A stretch of 5,171 nt of DNA from Bacteroidota bacterium (lineage in GTDB: Bacteria; Bacteroidota; Bacteroidia; Chitinophagales; Chitinophagaceae), in contig JAEZAY010000236.1 of NCBI GenBank assembly GCA_023427575.1, positions 1 through 5,171 on the forward strand. Reading direction: 5' to 3'. Position numbers and translations under genes: made by a program. Every line of letters begins with the position of its first letter. Within the stretch, counting starts at the first letter, position 1. This document shows, in pieces, positions 1 to 5,171 of this stretch. The notes beneath the pieces are model-generated. The model saw only the letters and a list, made by a program, of their open reading frames with translations. It had not been told where the DNA came from and ran no database searches.

Positions 1-924
1 TTTCCATTCAGAATTTCTGCCGTTGGAAGAACCCGGTGCGATGGTCCATGCTGCCCCATTTGTTTTACCTTTTCCGTGGGTTTCCAGATATATGGAAGAA
101 GCAGAACCCCCATTCTTAATCTCTACATGCAGTTTGCCCAGATCAACATCGCCATGAACAAAAATTTTAATCGTGGCCCCGGGCTGCCTGGCAAAATCAA
201 AAACAAACTTATTAAAGCCCCCTGTGTTGCGAATGACTTCAAACACGTATTCACCACCACCTTTAAAAGTGAGAGTCTTATTACCCGTCAATGCCAGCTG
301 ATGAAATTTTCCCGCCCTGATCGTTTGGGTATTGTAAAGGTTGTCGCTGCCGAAAGAACTCATTTTTGTAATGGCCGGTGCATCGGGTAGCTGAGGCAGA
401 ACGGGGGTTTCAATAAATTCACCTCCCGTGGGGCTGGGGCCCTTATAAATGGTTCCCGCGGGATGAACAATTCTACCCAGAACTGAACCTCCGCTAATTA
501 CACCATTGCCGGCCATTTGAATGTCTTTTGCAAAACTTGAACGGCTCCCGGCGCTCAACGCATTTCCGATTACGTTTAACCGGTTTGCGGCGCTTACAAA
601 CCCTTTAATAGTAGCATTGTTTTCCAGTTTTATCAGTCCTCCGCTATGAACATCGCCGTTTATAAACAGTTCCCCTTTTGACTTTATCAACGTATAACTT
701 CCAATATTGCCGCTGCCTATTTTCACACCCGGTGCAAGCTGCAATGCACAGCCAGGCGCTGAGGGACTGCTCATGCCCGGTGCGCCGGGGCAGTTTCCAA
801 ATCCGCCGAAAAGCACATAATCATTGATCAATTGTTTTTGGGCTACCATTTCCTTTCCGTAGAACAGGAGCCCGAAAGAAAAGGTGGCGGATATTAAATG
901 CCTGGATGCTGGGTGAAACCGCAT
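1..924 (-). CDS. Secreted glycine-rich surface protein, N-terminal part (C-terminus beyond the window)
   Basis: The minus-strand frame is open for 308 codons from the ATG at 922-924 to the window edge with no stop, so only the N-terminal part is present. No other ATG lies between this start and an in-frame TGA about 90 nt upstream. Residues 1-28 look like a signal peptide: a basic start, a hydrophobic stretch at 10-23, and likely cleavage at MVA|Q. Two cysteines (45 and 59) flank a Gly/Pro-rich segment and could form a disulfide. Residues about 65-160 are rich in short beta/turn units with repeated Gly, Asn and Ile/Val (for example ELFINGDVHSGG), suggesting a beta-solenoid. A proline-rich linker follows at about 162-185, then a second beta-rich domain (IKIFVHGDVDLGKL, SSIYLETHGKG). 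The pattern recalls the N-terminal module of large Chitinophagaceae surface proteins, some with a type IX secretion tail; that match is from memory. An adhesin-like role is inference. Confidence 0.8.
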   Translation of the reverse strand, partial: MRFHPASRHLISATFSFGLLFYGKEMVAQKQLINDYVLFGGFGNCPGAPGMSSPSAPGCALQLAPGVKIGSGNIGSYTLIKSKGELFINGDVHSGGLIKLENNATIKGFVSAANRLNVIGNALSAGSRSSFAKDIQMAGNGVISGGSVLGRIVHPAGTIYKGPSPTGGEFIETPVLPQLPDAPAITKMSSFGSDNLYNTQTIRAGKFHQLALTGNKTLTFKGGGEYVFEVIRNTGGFNKFVFDFARQPGATIKIFVHGDVDLGKLHVEIKNGGSASSIYLETHGKGKTNGAAWTIAPGSSNGRNSEWK

Positions 925-1130
925 TGAATGGTAGTTTAGGGTGAGCCTTTGAAGGCCCGGGTTATGGCTATAATGCTTTACGATAAAGTCGGAGTAGCTA
1001 CGGAAACTGAATGGTCAGAACAGTGTCCGGTAAAAGGGTAGACGGCGGTCGGAATTAAACAGGTGGATAGTAATCAGCGGGTTCTGATTAGATTTTTTAT
1101 GGTTCGGATCTTAAACGATTCTCATTCTTC
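925..1130. other. Intergenic region upstream of the surface-protein gene
   Basis: This 206-nt gap separates the HD-domain gene from the surface-protein gene, both on the minus strand. I found no convincing TAnnTTTG box for the surface-protein gene. A small palindrome-like element, GCCTT-TG-AAGGC, lies at 945-956, about 20 nt before that start codon, and a 7-bp inverted repeat lies at 1071-1090. No terminator with a T-run in the minus-strand direction follows the HD gene, so read-through into the surface-protein gene cannot be excluded. Confidence 0.5.
1071..1100 (+). repeat. 7-bp perfect inverted repeat, then T-rich on the plus strand
   Basis: TAATCAG (1071-1077) and CTGATTA (1084-1090) are perfect reverse complements around a 6-nt loop, and on the plus strand they are followed by GATTTTTTAT. 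The shape resembles a weak intrinsic terminator for plus-strand transcription, but the stem is AT-rich and no plus-strand gene leads into it. On the minus strand it lies 41-60 nt after the HD gene stop and lacks a T-run. It could equally be an operator or a chance repeat. Confidence 0.3.
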
Positions 1131-1724
1131 TCAAATCTGGCTTTCTTTAGCCAGTAATAATGAATAATTCTGTTGTTTTACCGGTTCTCTTAATCGCTGC
1201 GATGATTTGGTGTGATAATGATGATTCCGGAGAAAATTCATCTGAAGCGCAAACCATTGGGCATCATCTGCTACGATCTGATAAGCCAGGAATTCTTTCC
1301 GCAGACTTTCACTGATCGGAAAAAAATCATCCCTGCCCAGATAGTCCAGGTCGGCATCACAAATTATTTTCTCCAGTATCGTTACCGGACTCTGCGGAAT
1401 TTTAGTAACCATGATCAGCTTCACTACTTCTTCCTGATCTTGATCGGTTAACAAAAAACTTCCGGCATCTGCAAGGAAAATTTCAACGCTTTTTTCTTCG
1501 TGTTTCAGATAGGTTTGGAGAAATCCAATATCGTGGTACAGTGAAGCGATTTTGAGCAGGTTTAACTGGCGACCATCTTCAATCCCCTCTTCCTGGGCTA
1601 TTCGCACCGATTGACGGATGACGTCGCGGGTATGGTCCGGACAATGATAAGTTAGGTTCGCATCCAGCATGCTAAGCTTGCTGAAGGCAAATTCCCTGAT
1701 CCTGTCGAACGATTGAACAGTCAT
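1131..1724 (-). CDS. HD-domain metal-dependent phosphohydrolase, 197 aa
   Basis: This is a short, single-domain HD-superfamily protein. Metal-binding candidates appear in the expected order: H31 in YHCPDHT, H64-D65 in SLYHDIGF, H75 in LKHEEKS, and D123/D125 in CDADLDYLGRDDF near 121-134. The segment VTKIPQSP at 106-113 also fits a Bacteroidota HD subgroup I recognise. HD proteins hydrolyse phosphoester bonds of nucleotides or cyclic nucleotides; the substrate here cannot be told from sequence. There is no signal peptide or membrane segment, so it should be cytoplasmic. The ATG at 1722-1724 is the only plausible start, because an in-frame TAA sits 15 nt upstream (1740-1742). The C-terminal tail after about residue 175 is basic and polar and looks variable. 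It lies between two unrelated minus-strand genes and appears to have its own upstream region with an inverted repeat. Confidence 0.9.
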   Translation of the reverse strand: MTVQSFDRIREFAFSKLSMLDANLTYHCPDHTRDVIRQSVRIAQEEGIEDGRQLNLLKIASLYHDIGFLQTYLKHEEKSVEIFLADAGSFLLTDQDQEEVVKLIMVTKIPQSPVTILEKIICDADLDYLGRDDFFPISESLRKEFLAYQIVADDAQWFALQMNFLRNHHYHTKSSQRLREPVKQQNYSLLLAKESQI

Positions 1725-1728
1725 CGTA

Positions 1729-1785
1729 GGTTTACCAGTTTAACTAACTAAATATATCTAAATATTCCGAAACTAATGGTAAACC
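1729..1785. repeat. 9-bp inverted repeat upstream of the HD gene, possible operator
   Basis: GGTTTACCA at 1729-1737 and TGGTAAACC at 1777-1785 are perfect reverse complements separated by 39 nt of AT-rich sequence. The arm nearer the gene ends 4 nt before the HD start codon, and the other lies about 50-60 nt upstream. A promoter-like box lies between the arms. This geometry could suit a dimeric regulator binding two half-sites, or a 5' UTR stem if transcription starts further upstream. The repeat is directly visible; its function is inferred. Confidence 0.45.
1749..1756 (-). promoter_or_regulatory. Weak -7-like box for the HD gene
   Basis: On the minus strand the sequence reads TATATTTA, a 5-of-6 match to the fixed positions of the Bacteroidota -7 element TAnnTTTG, placed 24 nt before the HD start codon. 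No TTTG-type -33 element sits at the usual spacing, and the surroundings are AT-rich, so this may be chance. It falls between the arms of the inverted repeat. Confidence 0.25.
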
Positions 1786-1947
1786 CATATTTATTAGCTA
1801 AGGGTACGAATGGCCAAAATTCCGGATCCAGGGCAAAAATCCCTCGTCAAAATGGTTGCAAGCTGACCCATCTACCTGGCTAAATTTAATCTTTATTCGA
1901 ATGATGTTTAAACGCTGACCGTAATTTTACTGACAAAATGTACCTTT

Positions 1948-2151
1948 TTACGATCGCTGCCGAAAGGCTGGTTTTTTGAAACTTTTCATGATCTGAATTT
2001 CATTCCCCAAATAGGAAATCTTCAAGGACTGATAATACGCCGGAAGGGCTTCAGATCTGCTTATCCGGGCAGGCAGGGAAAACGCCAAACCCCGCTCCAA
2101 TAATAAGTTTGCATTATTTGAAAAAGTATTTACCTTTAAATCAGTTTTCAT
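1948..2151 (-). CDS. Possible small hypothetical protein, 67 aa
   Basis: An ATG-initiated minus-strand frame of 67 codons ends in TAA at 1948-1950. Its codons look compatible with the neighbours, and the peptide has mixed composition with a basic end (KSFKKPAFRQRS). I do not recognise a family. It has no signal peptide or membrane segment. Against it: no ribosome binding site or promoter box is visible upstream, it begins only 10 nt past the T-run of the preceding terminator, and ORFs of this length arise by chance. It could be a real small protein, a remnant, or nothing. Confidence 0.3.
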   Translation of the reverse strand: MKTDLKVNTFSNNANLLLERGLAFSLPARISRSEALPAYYQSLKISYLGNEIQIMKSFKKPAFRQRS

Positions 2152-2160
2152 AGGGAACGG

Positions 2161-2193
2161 ATTAAAAACGGGCCAGGGTTTCTACCCAGGCCC
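2161..2193 (-). terminator. Intrinsic terminator after the deacetylase gene
   Basis: On the minus strand a GC-rich hairpin (arms 2184-2193 and 2170-2179, GGGCCTGGGT with ACCCTGGCCC, one internal mismatch, 4-nt AGAA loop) is followed at once by GTTTTTAAT. It lies about 48 nt beyond the deacetylase stop codon. A strong stem followed by a T-run is the standard rho-independent form. It probably ends the ARPP-1/deacetylase transcript. The plus-strand direction lacks a comparable T-run. Confidence 0.75.
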
Positions 2194-2240
2194 AACTTAT
2201 TTTAGGGATTTTCTCCCCTTTTGGGAATACATCTTTCGGT

Positions 2241-2879
2241 TCAAATATTTCCAATCGTTCTGCATAATAATCCCCTTTTTGTCAGTTCTTCCATTACGAT
2301 TGGCAATGCAATTTTTAATCTCGGCAACGCTTTCTGACTATCATGAAAAACCACGACAGATCCCTTTTTTACATTTTTTAAAACTTTATCTGCACATTGA
2401 TTTCCGTTAAGTTTTAAATCAAAGTCGGCGCTCAATACATCCCACATTATGATTTTAAATGATGTTTGTTTTGGAGCATTCTCAGTGAGCAGTTTTATCT
2501 GAAAGCGGGTAATTTTTCCATAAGGGGGACGAAATAGCCGGGAATCGATAAAGGTTTTCGCTTCCATAATATTTTCGAGATATTCCCGGTCCGAAACTTT
2601 CCATCCATTCAAATGATTCTGCGTATGATTTCCGGTTTGATGCCCTTCTTCCAGAATTCTTGAATAAAGCGAAGGATTTTCCTTTACGTTTTTGCCGATA
2701 CAAAAGAAGGTGGCTTTTGCATTGAATTCCTTCAACGTATCCAGCACAAAGGGGGTTGCCACCGGGTGCGGGCCGTCATCAAAGGTTAAATAAACCTCAT
2801 TCTCAGGCGTGGGAATATTCCAGATACAGCCTGGGTACATTTGCTTAAGCAGCCATGGAGTTTTTGAAAGATAAAACAT
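2241..2879 (-). CDS. Polysaccharide deacetylase, NodB/CE4 family, 212 aa
   Basis: The protein is essentially one NodB-homology domain. All five CE4 motifs are visible: TFDDGP at 32-37 (D34 likely catalytic base, D35 metal ligand), GNHTQNH at 83-89 (H85 and H89 metal ligands), RPPYGK at 117-122, WDVLSADFD at 146-154, and VVVFHDS at 175-181 (H179 catalytic). Family members remove N-acetyl groups from chitin-like polymers, peptidoglycan or exopolysaccharide using a divalent metal; the substrate here is unknown. The N-terminus (MFYLSKTPWLLKQMYPG) is not a classical signal peptide. An in-frame TAA at 2895-2897, 15 nt before the ATG, rules out a longer start, so location is unclear: cytoplasmic, or exported by a non-classical route. 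The gene follows the ARPP-1 gene by 65 nt on the same strand and is followed by a strong terminator, suggesting a two-gene operon. Confidence 0.95.
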   Translation of the reverse strand: MFYLSKTPWLLKQMYPGCIWNIPTPENEVYLTFDDGPHPVATPFVLDTLKEFNAKATFFCIGKNVKENPSLYSRILEEGHQTGNHTQNHLNGWKVSDREYLENIMEAKTFIDSRLFRPPYGKITRFQIKLLTENAPKQTSFKIIMWDVLSADFDLKLNGNQCADKVLKNVKKGSVVVFHDSQKALPRLKIALPIVMEELTKRGLLCRTIGNI

Positions 2880-2896
2880 GATGCGGTTTTTCGTTT

Positions 2897-2951
2897 AATC
2901 ATTCCATTTACAAAATCATCCGGCACTAATGGCGCTTTTTAAAATCATTCC
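2897..2951. repeat. Three short AATCATTCC-like direct repeats
   Basis: AATCATTCC occurs at 2897-2905 and 2943-2951, with AATCATCC between them at 2914-2921; the last two sit in longer related strings (AAAATCATCCGG and AAAATCATTCCGG). They lie in the 65-nt gap before the deacetylase gene and overlap the ARPP-1 stop codon. The spacing is uneven (17 and 29 nt), so they are more likely AT-rich coincidence than a binding-site array. Confidence 0.2.
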
Positions 2952-3874
2952 GGATATGCGGTTACATGAATAACCCGGTTTTTATATCTGTACAACTTAC
3001 CATTTTTCCTGCAATACTGTTCCTGCCGGAATTCATCTTCCAGCACTTTATCCATAAATGTTTTTATCATATCATCAGGTAATGCCGGAACGGAACCTTT
3101 GGTAACGGCATCTTCTATAAATCCTGCAAGCAATGATTCTGCCTGGTTATAAAAAAGCTCTTCCTTATCATAAATTTCGGTCGCCAGGATCTGGCTCCCC
3201 GAAACCGCAATGATCCCTACAATCGTTGAATCTTTTTCAAGCATTTCTCTTTTAAAAAACTGCATGTAGGCATCATCTTCCATCAGAAACTTTTTGTCTT
3301 TTTTCCGGGCCGCATACGAAAGTGTTGGCGACTGGATCCTGCTTTCCTCCAGCTGGCGATAGATTTCCTTCCAGATTAACAACTGGTTTTTTTGTTTATC
3401 GAGCACTTTTCGCAAACGCGGATTGGCATAACTGCCATAGACAAACTTTTTTTCTTTATCACTCCATCTTCCTTCCTCTACACACATGGTTTGAAAATAC
3501 TGGTCTACGCCCATCGGCTCCAGTATTGTATCCTTCGAAACCATACGGTCCTGGCGACCACCCGTGATGATTTCACCGGCGCCAATGAATAATGGCCGGT
3601 CAGAATGATTGTTAACGCGCAACCAGTGTACATTTTCAGTAGCGGCGGTTCCTCTTTCGCTGATGGTTACCGAACCCGTTTTAATTGCCTGGCTCAGGGT
3701 CAAAATTCCGGAAGCCGCCCCCTGCGGCCGCTCCTTTTGCCGGATGGGTATAATTTTCAGATTGCGGTAGGTCCGGGCGCTGTCATAATCCACAAACAGC
3801 TTTTTGTAGGTGAGCTGCCCCTGCAGGTTGGTGGCAAAAGCCAGTAAAAGGAGAATAGTGCCAATCTTCACCAT
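2945..3874 (-). CDS. Secreted ARPP-1 domain (DUF6569) protein, 309 aa
   Basis: Residues 1-19 form a typical short signal peptide (hydrophobic 4-14, cleavage near LQG|Q), so the product is exported, probably to the periplasm or outside. Residues about 35-290 match the ARPP-1/DUF6569 family as I know it. The diagnostic centre is NHSDRPLFIGAGEI at 89-102 followed by TGGRQDR at 104-110, then DTILEP at 115-120 and CVEEGRW at 131-137. The family name comes from association with ADP-ribosylglycohydrolase and rhodanese/phosphatase-like proteins; no reaction is established to my knowledge. The conserved Glu and Gly-Gly-Arg-Gln-Asp-Arg cluster may form a binding or active site, which is inference. The start is fixed, because an in-frame TGA lies one codon before the ATG. 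The gene is divergent from gltX and probably leads the transcript that includes the deacetylase. Length appears full. Confidence 0.88.
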   Translation of the reverse strand: MVKIGTILLLLAFATNLQGQLTYKKLFVDYDSARTYRNLKIIPIRQKERPQGAASGILTLSQAIKTGSVTISERGTAATENVHWLRVNNHSDRPLFIGAGEIITGGRQDRMVSKDTILEPMGVDQYFQTMCVEEGRWSDKEKKFVYGSYANPRLRKVLDKQKNQLLIWKEIYRQLEESRIQSPTLSYAARKKDKKFLMEDDAYMQFFKREMLEKDSTIVGIIAVSGSQILATEIYDKEELFYNQAESLLAGFIEDAVTKGSVPALPDDMIKTFMDKVLEDEFRQEQYCRKNGKLYRYKNRVIHVTAYPE

Positions 3875-3881
3875 GGTTCAA

Positions 3882-3889
3882 CGAATTTA
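3882..3889 (-). promoter_or_regulatory. Possible -7 box for the ARPP-1/deacetylase operon
   Basis: The minus strand reads TAAATTCG, one mismatch from the Bacteroidota TAnnTTTG element, and ends 7 nt before the ARPP-1 start codon. A start of transcription 5-7 nt downstream would give a nearly leaderless mRNA, mirroring gltX on the other strand. No TTTG-like -33 element is visible, so the call is weak. Confidence 0.3.
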
Positions 3890-3949
3890 CCGTTGTTTTG
3901 TTTTACCTGGACCCTCAGAAGCCCTATGCATCACTTCCTCCACACATTG

Positions 3950-3957
3950 TATCTTTG
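3950..3957 (+). promoter_or_regulatory. Bacteroidota-type -7 promoter element of gltX
   Basis: TATCTTTG is a perfect match to the TAnnTTTG element used by the primary sigma factor of Bacteroidota. It ends 6 nt before the gltX ATG at 3964, so transcription would start at or next to the start codon and the mRNA would be leaderless or nearly so. This fits the absence of any Shine-Dalgarno sequence. A recognisable -33 TTTG element is missing at the usual 19-20 nt spacing. Confidence 0.65.
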
Positions 3958-3963
3958 CCGGCT

Positions 3964-5171
3964 ATGGATAACAAAATAAGAGTACGATTTGCACCTAGTC
4001 CAACAGGTGGTTTACATCTGGGCGGGATCAGAACTGTTCTGTACAACTACTTGTTTGCTAAAAAATACAACGGTGATTTTGTATTAAGGATTGAAGATAC
4101 CGATCAGACCAGATATGTGGAGGGTGCTGAACAATACATTATGGACTGCCTGGAATGGTGCGGACTCAGTCCGGATGAAGGTCCGAACAAACAAAAGGAA
4201 TTTGGCCCTTACCGCCAGAGCGAACGCAAGGCCATCTATCGCCAGTATGCTGTAGAGCTGGTGGAAAAAGGCTATGCTTATTATGCATTTGATACGACCG
4301 AAGAGCTGGAGGAAATGCGAACAACGTACAAAACGGACGAAAACCCTTCGCCACAATACAGTCATGCGATCCGGACCAAAATGCGCAATTCACTTACCTT
4401 ACCGGCTTCAGAGGTATCTGAAATGCTGGACTCCGGTACACCACATGTAATCCGGATCAAGATGCCTGAAAATGAAACAATCACTTTTAATGATATGATC
4501 CGGGGTCAGGTCAGTTTCAACAGCAGTACGGTAGACGATAAAGTACTGCTGAAAGCGGATGGAATGCCCACCTATCACCTGGCGGTTGTAGTAGATGATT
4601 ATTCAATGAAGATCACCCACGCGTTTCGTGGTGAAGAATGGCTTCCCAGTGCGCCGGTTCATATTCTGCTCTGGAAATATTTATCCTGGGAAGACGATAT
4701 GCCTCAATGGGCGCATTTGCCGCTGATAATGGGACCGGAAGGAAAACTCAGTAAACGCGATGGCGCCAAATACGGATTCCCTGTTTTTGGAATGAACTGG
4801 AAAGATCCCCGCAGCGGAGAATTGACCGAAGGCTTTAAAGAAAAAGGGTTTCTTCCCGAAGCTTTCATAAACATGCTGGCGCTTCTGGGATGGAATGATG
4901 GAACCGAACAGGAGATCTTTACAATGGAAGAACTGATCGAAAAGTTTTCGATCGACCGCGTTCACAAAAGCGGGGCCCGATTTGATTACGAAAAGGCAAA
5001 ATGGTTCAACCACGAATGGATAAAAAGAACCCCTAAAGAAGTTCTGGCAGCAGAGCTATTAAAGTACCGCCAGTCACAACGCGCTGAGAATGCAGAACTG
5101 GTGGAAATAAACGGCTCTGAATCAGAATATGCAGAAAAGATCGTCGAACTGATTAAAGACCGGTGTACACT
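3964..5171 (+). CDS. gltX: Glutamyl-tRNA synthetase (3' end beyond the window)
   Basis: Class I aminoacyl-tRNA synthetase that charges tRNA-Glu with glutamate in the cytoplasm. The frame is open for 402 codons to the right edge; the family is usually about 470-515 residues, so roughly the last fifth, mainly the anticodon-binding part, is missing. Visible signatures: RFAPSPTGGLHLGG at 8-21 with HLGG as the HIGH motif, RIEDTDQTR at 42-50, GPYRQSER beginning near 81, PTYH at 202-205, FRGEEWLPS at 221-229, and KLSKRDGA at 261-268 as the KMSKS loop. The zinc-ligand cysteines of some GluRS enzymes are absent: the matching region reads AYYAFDT. After the KLSKR loop an extra segment of about 17 residues (around YGFPVFGMNWKDP) precedes KGFLPEAF; I associate this insertion with Bacteroidota enzymes. 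GEEW and the overall pattern favour GluRS over GlnRS. The gene is divergent from the ARPP-1 gene and has its own promoter box 6 nt upstream. Confidence 0.98.
   Translation, partial: MDNKIRVRFAPSPTGGLHLGGIRTVLYNYLFAKKYNGDFVLRIEDTDQTRYVEGAEQYIMDCLEWCGLSPDEGPNKQKEFGPYRQSERKAIYRQYAVELVEKGYAYYAFDTTEELEEMRTTYKTDENPSPQYSHAIRTKMRNSLTLPASEVSEMLDSGTPHVIRIKMPENETITFNDMIRGQVSFNSSTVDDKVLLKADGMPTYHLAVVVDDYSMKITHAFRGEEWLPSAPVHILLWKYLSWEDDMPQWAHLPLIMGPEGKLSKRDGAKYGFPVFGMNWKDPRSGELTEGFKEKGFLPEAFINMLALLGWNDGTEQEIFTMEELIEKFSIDRVHKSGARFDYEKAKWFNHEWIKRTPKEVLAAELLKYRQSQRAENAELVEINGSESEYAEKIVELIKDRCT

Larger units (their letters stand above)
1725..2240. other. 516-nt region without a firm gene
   Basis: This stretch between the HD gene and the deacetylase gene contains, from left to right, the inverted repeat and weak promoter box of the HD gene, about 160 nt (1786-1947) with no recognisable feature beyond a GTTTAAAC palindrome near 1907, a doubtful 67-codon minus-strand ORF at 1948-2151, and the terminator of the deacetylase gene at 2161-2193. 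I saw no tRNA-like cloverleaf, insertion-sequence end or CRISPR repeat in it. Confidence 0.6.

Noticed and set aside
76..390. Plus-strand ORF of 104 codons
   Set aside because: It lies entirely opposite the continuous minus-strand surface-protein frame, which has a signal peptide and a coherent composition; the plus-strand peptide resembles no family I know.
976..988. Small hairpin CTTTA-CGA-TAAAG
   Set aside because: A 5-bp AT-rich stem with a 3-nt loop is too weak and common to call a regulatory structure.
1810..1866. Short plus-strand ORF of 18 codons starting MAKIPD
   Set aside because: It is too short, has no promoter or ribosome binding site, and shows no recognisable motif.
343..1966. 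A 13-nt string TCGCTGCCGAAAG found near 343 and again near 1954
   Set aside because: One shared 13-mer is expected roughly by chance in a window of this size, and the flanks do not match.
2921..2936. Terminator-like GGCAC-TAAT-GGCGC-TTTTT on the plus strand
   Set aside because: The two arms are not complementary (GGCAC would need GTGCC), so no stable stem forms, and no plus-strand gene precedes it.
3322..3847. Three plus-strand ORFs opposite the ARPP-1 gene
   Set aside because: They overlap one another and the well-supported ARPP-1 coding frame, and their peptides look like antisense shadows.
4084..5013. Minus-strand ORFs opposite gltX
   Set aside because: They are antisense to a gene with unmistakable synthetase motifs and have shadow-like composition rich in Phe, Ser and Arg.
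1..5171. Search for a defence system, mobile element, CRISPR array or RNA gene
   Set aside because: I saw no transposase, integrase, toxin-antitoxin pair, repeat-spacer array, tRNA cloverleaf or rRNA segment; the HD and ARPP-1 proteins alone do not make a defence locus.

Overview
The window looks like an ordinary piece of chromosome from a member of the Bacteroidota, most likely of the Chitinophagaceae type. The grounds are a perfect TAnnTTTG promoter box directly in front of gltX, starts with no clear Shine-Dalgarno sequence, signal peptides ending in A-Q or G-Q, a glutamyl-tRNA synthetase with the insertion after its KMSKS-like loop that I associate with this phylum, and a secreted ARPP-1/DUF6569 protein and a glycine-rich surface protein of kinds common there. 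The lineage is inferred from these traits; no rRNA or other marker is present.

Layout from left to right. Positions 1-924 (minus strand) hold the first 308 codons of a secreted, glycine-rich, beta-solenoid-like surface protein that runs off the left edge. Positions 1131-1724 (minus) encode a small stand-alone HD-domain phosphohydrolase; its upstream region carries a 9-bp inverted repeat flanking a weak promoter-like box. Positions 1725-2240 are mostly non-coding, with one doubtful 67-codon ORF and a strong minus-strand hairpin terminator at 2161-2193. Positions 2241-2879 (minus) encode a NodB/CE4 polysaccharide deacetylase with all catalytic motifs, and 2945-3874 (minus) a secreted ARPP-1/DUF6569 protein. 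These two are probably co-transcribed: 65-nt gap, same strand, no terminator between them, and a terminator after the second. A short 89-nt divergent intergenic region separates them from gltX, which starts at 3964 on the plus strand and is cut by the right edge after about 402 codons.

The genes share no single obvious pathway. gltX is housekeeping translation; the deacetylase, ARPP-1 protein and surface protein point to envelope or extracellular functions; the HD protein is a probable nucleotide phosphohydrolase of unknown substrate. I found no mobile element, CRISPR array, RNA gene or recognisable defence system. The most interesting points are the apparently leaderless gltX transcript, the uncharacterised ARPP-1/deacetylase pair, and the inverted repeat in front of the HD gene.
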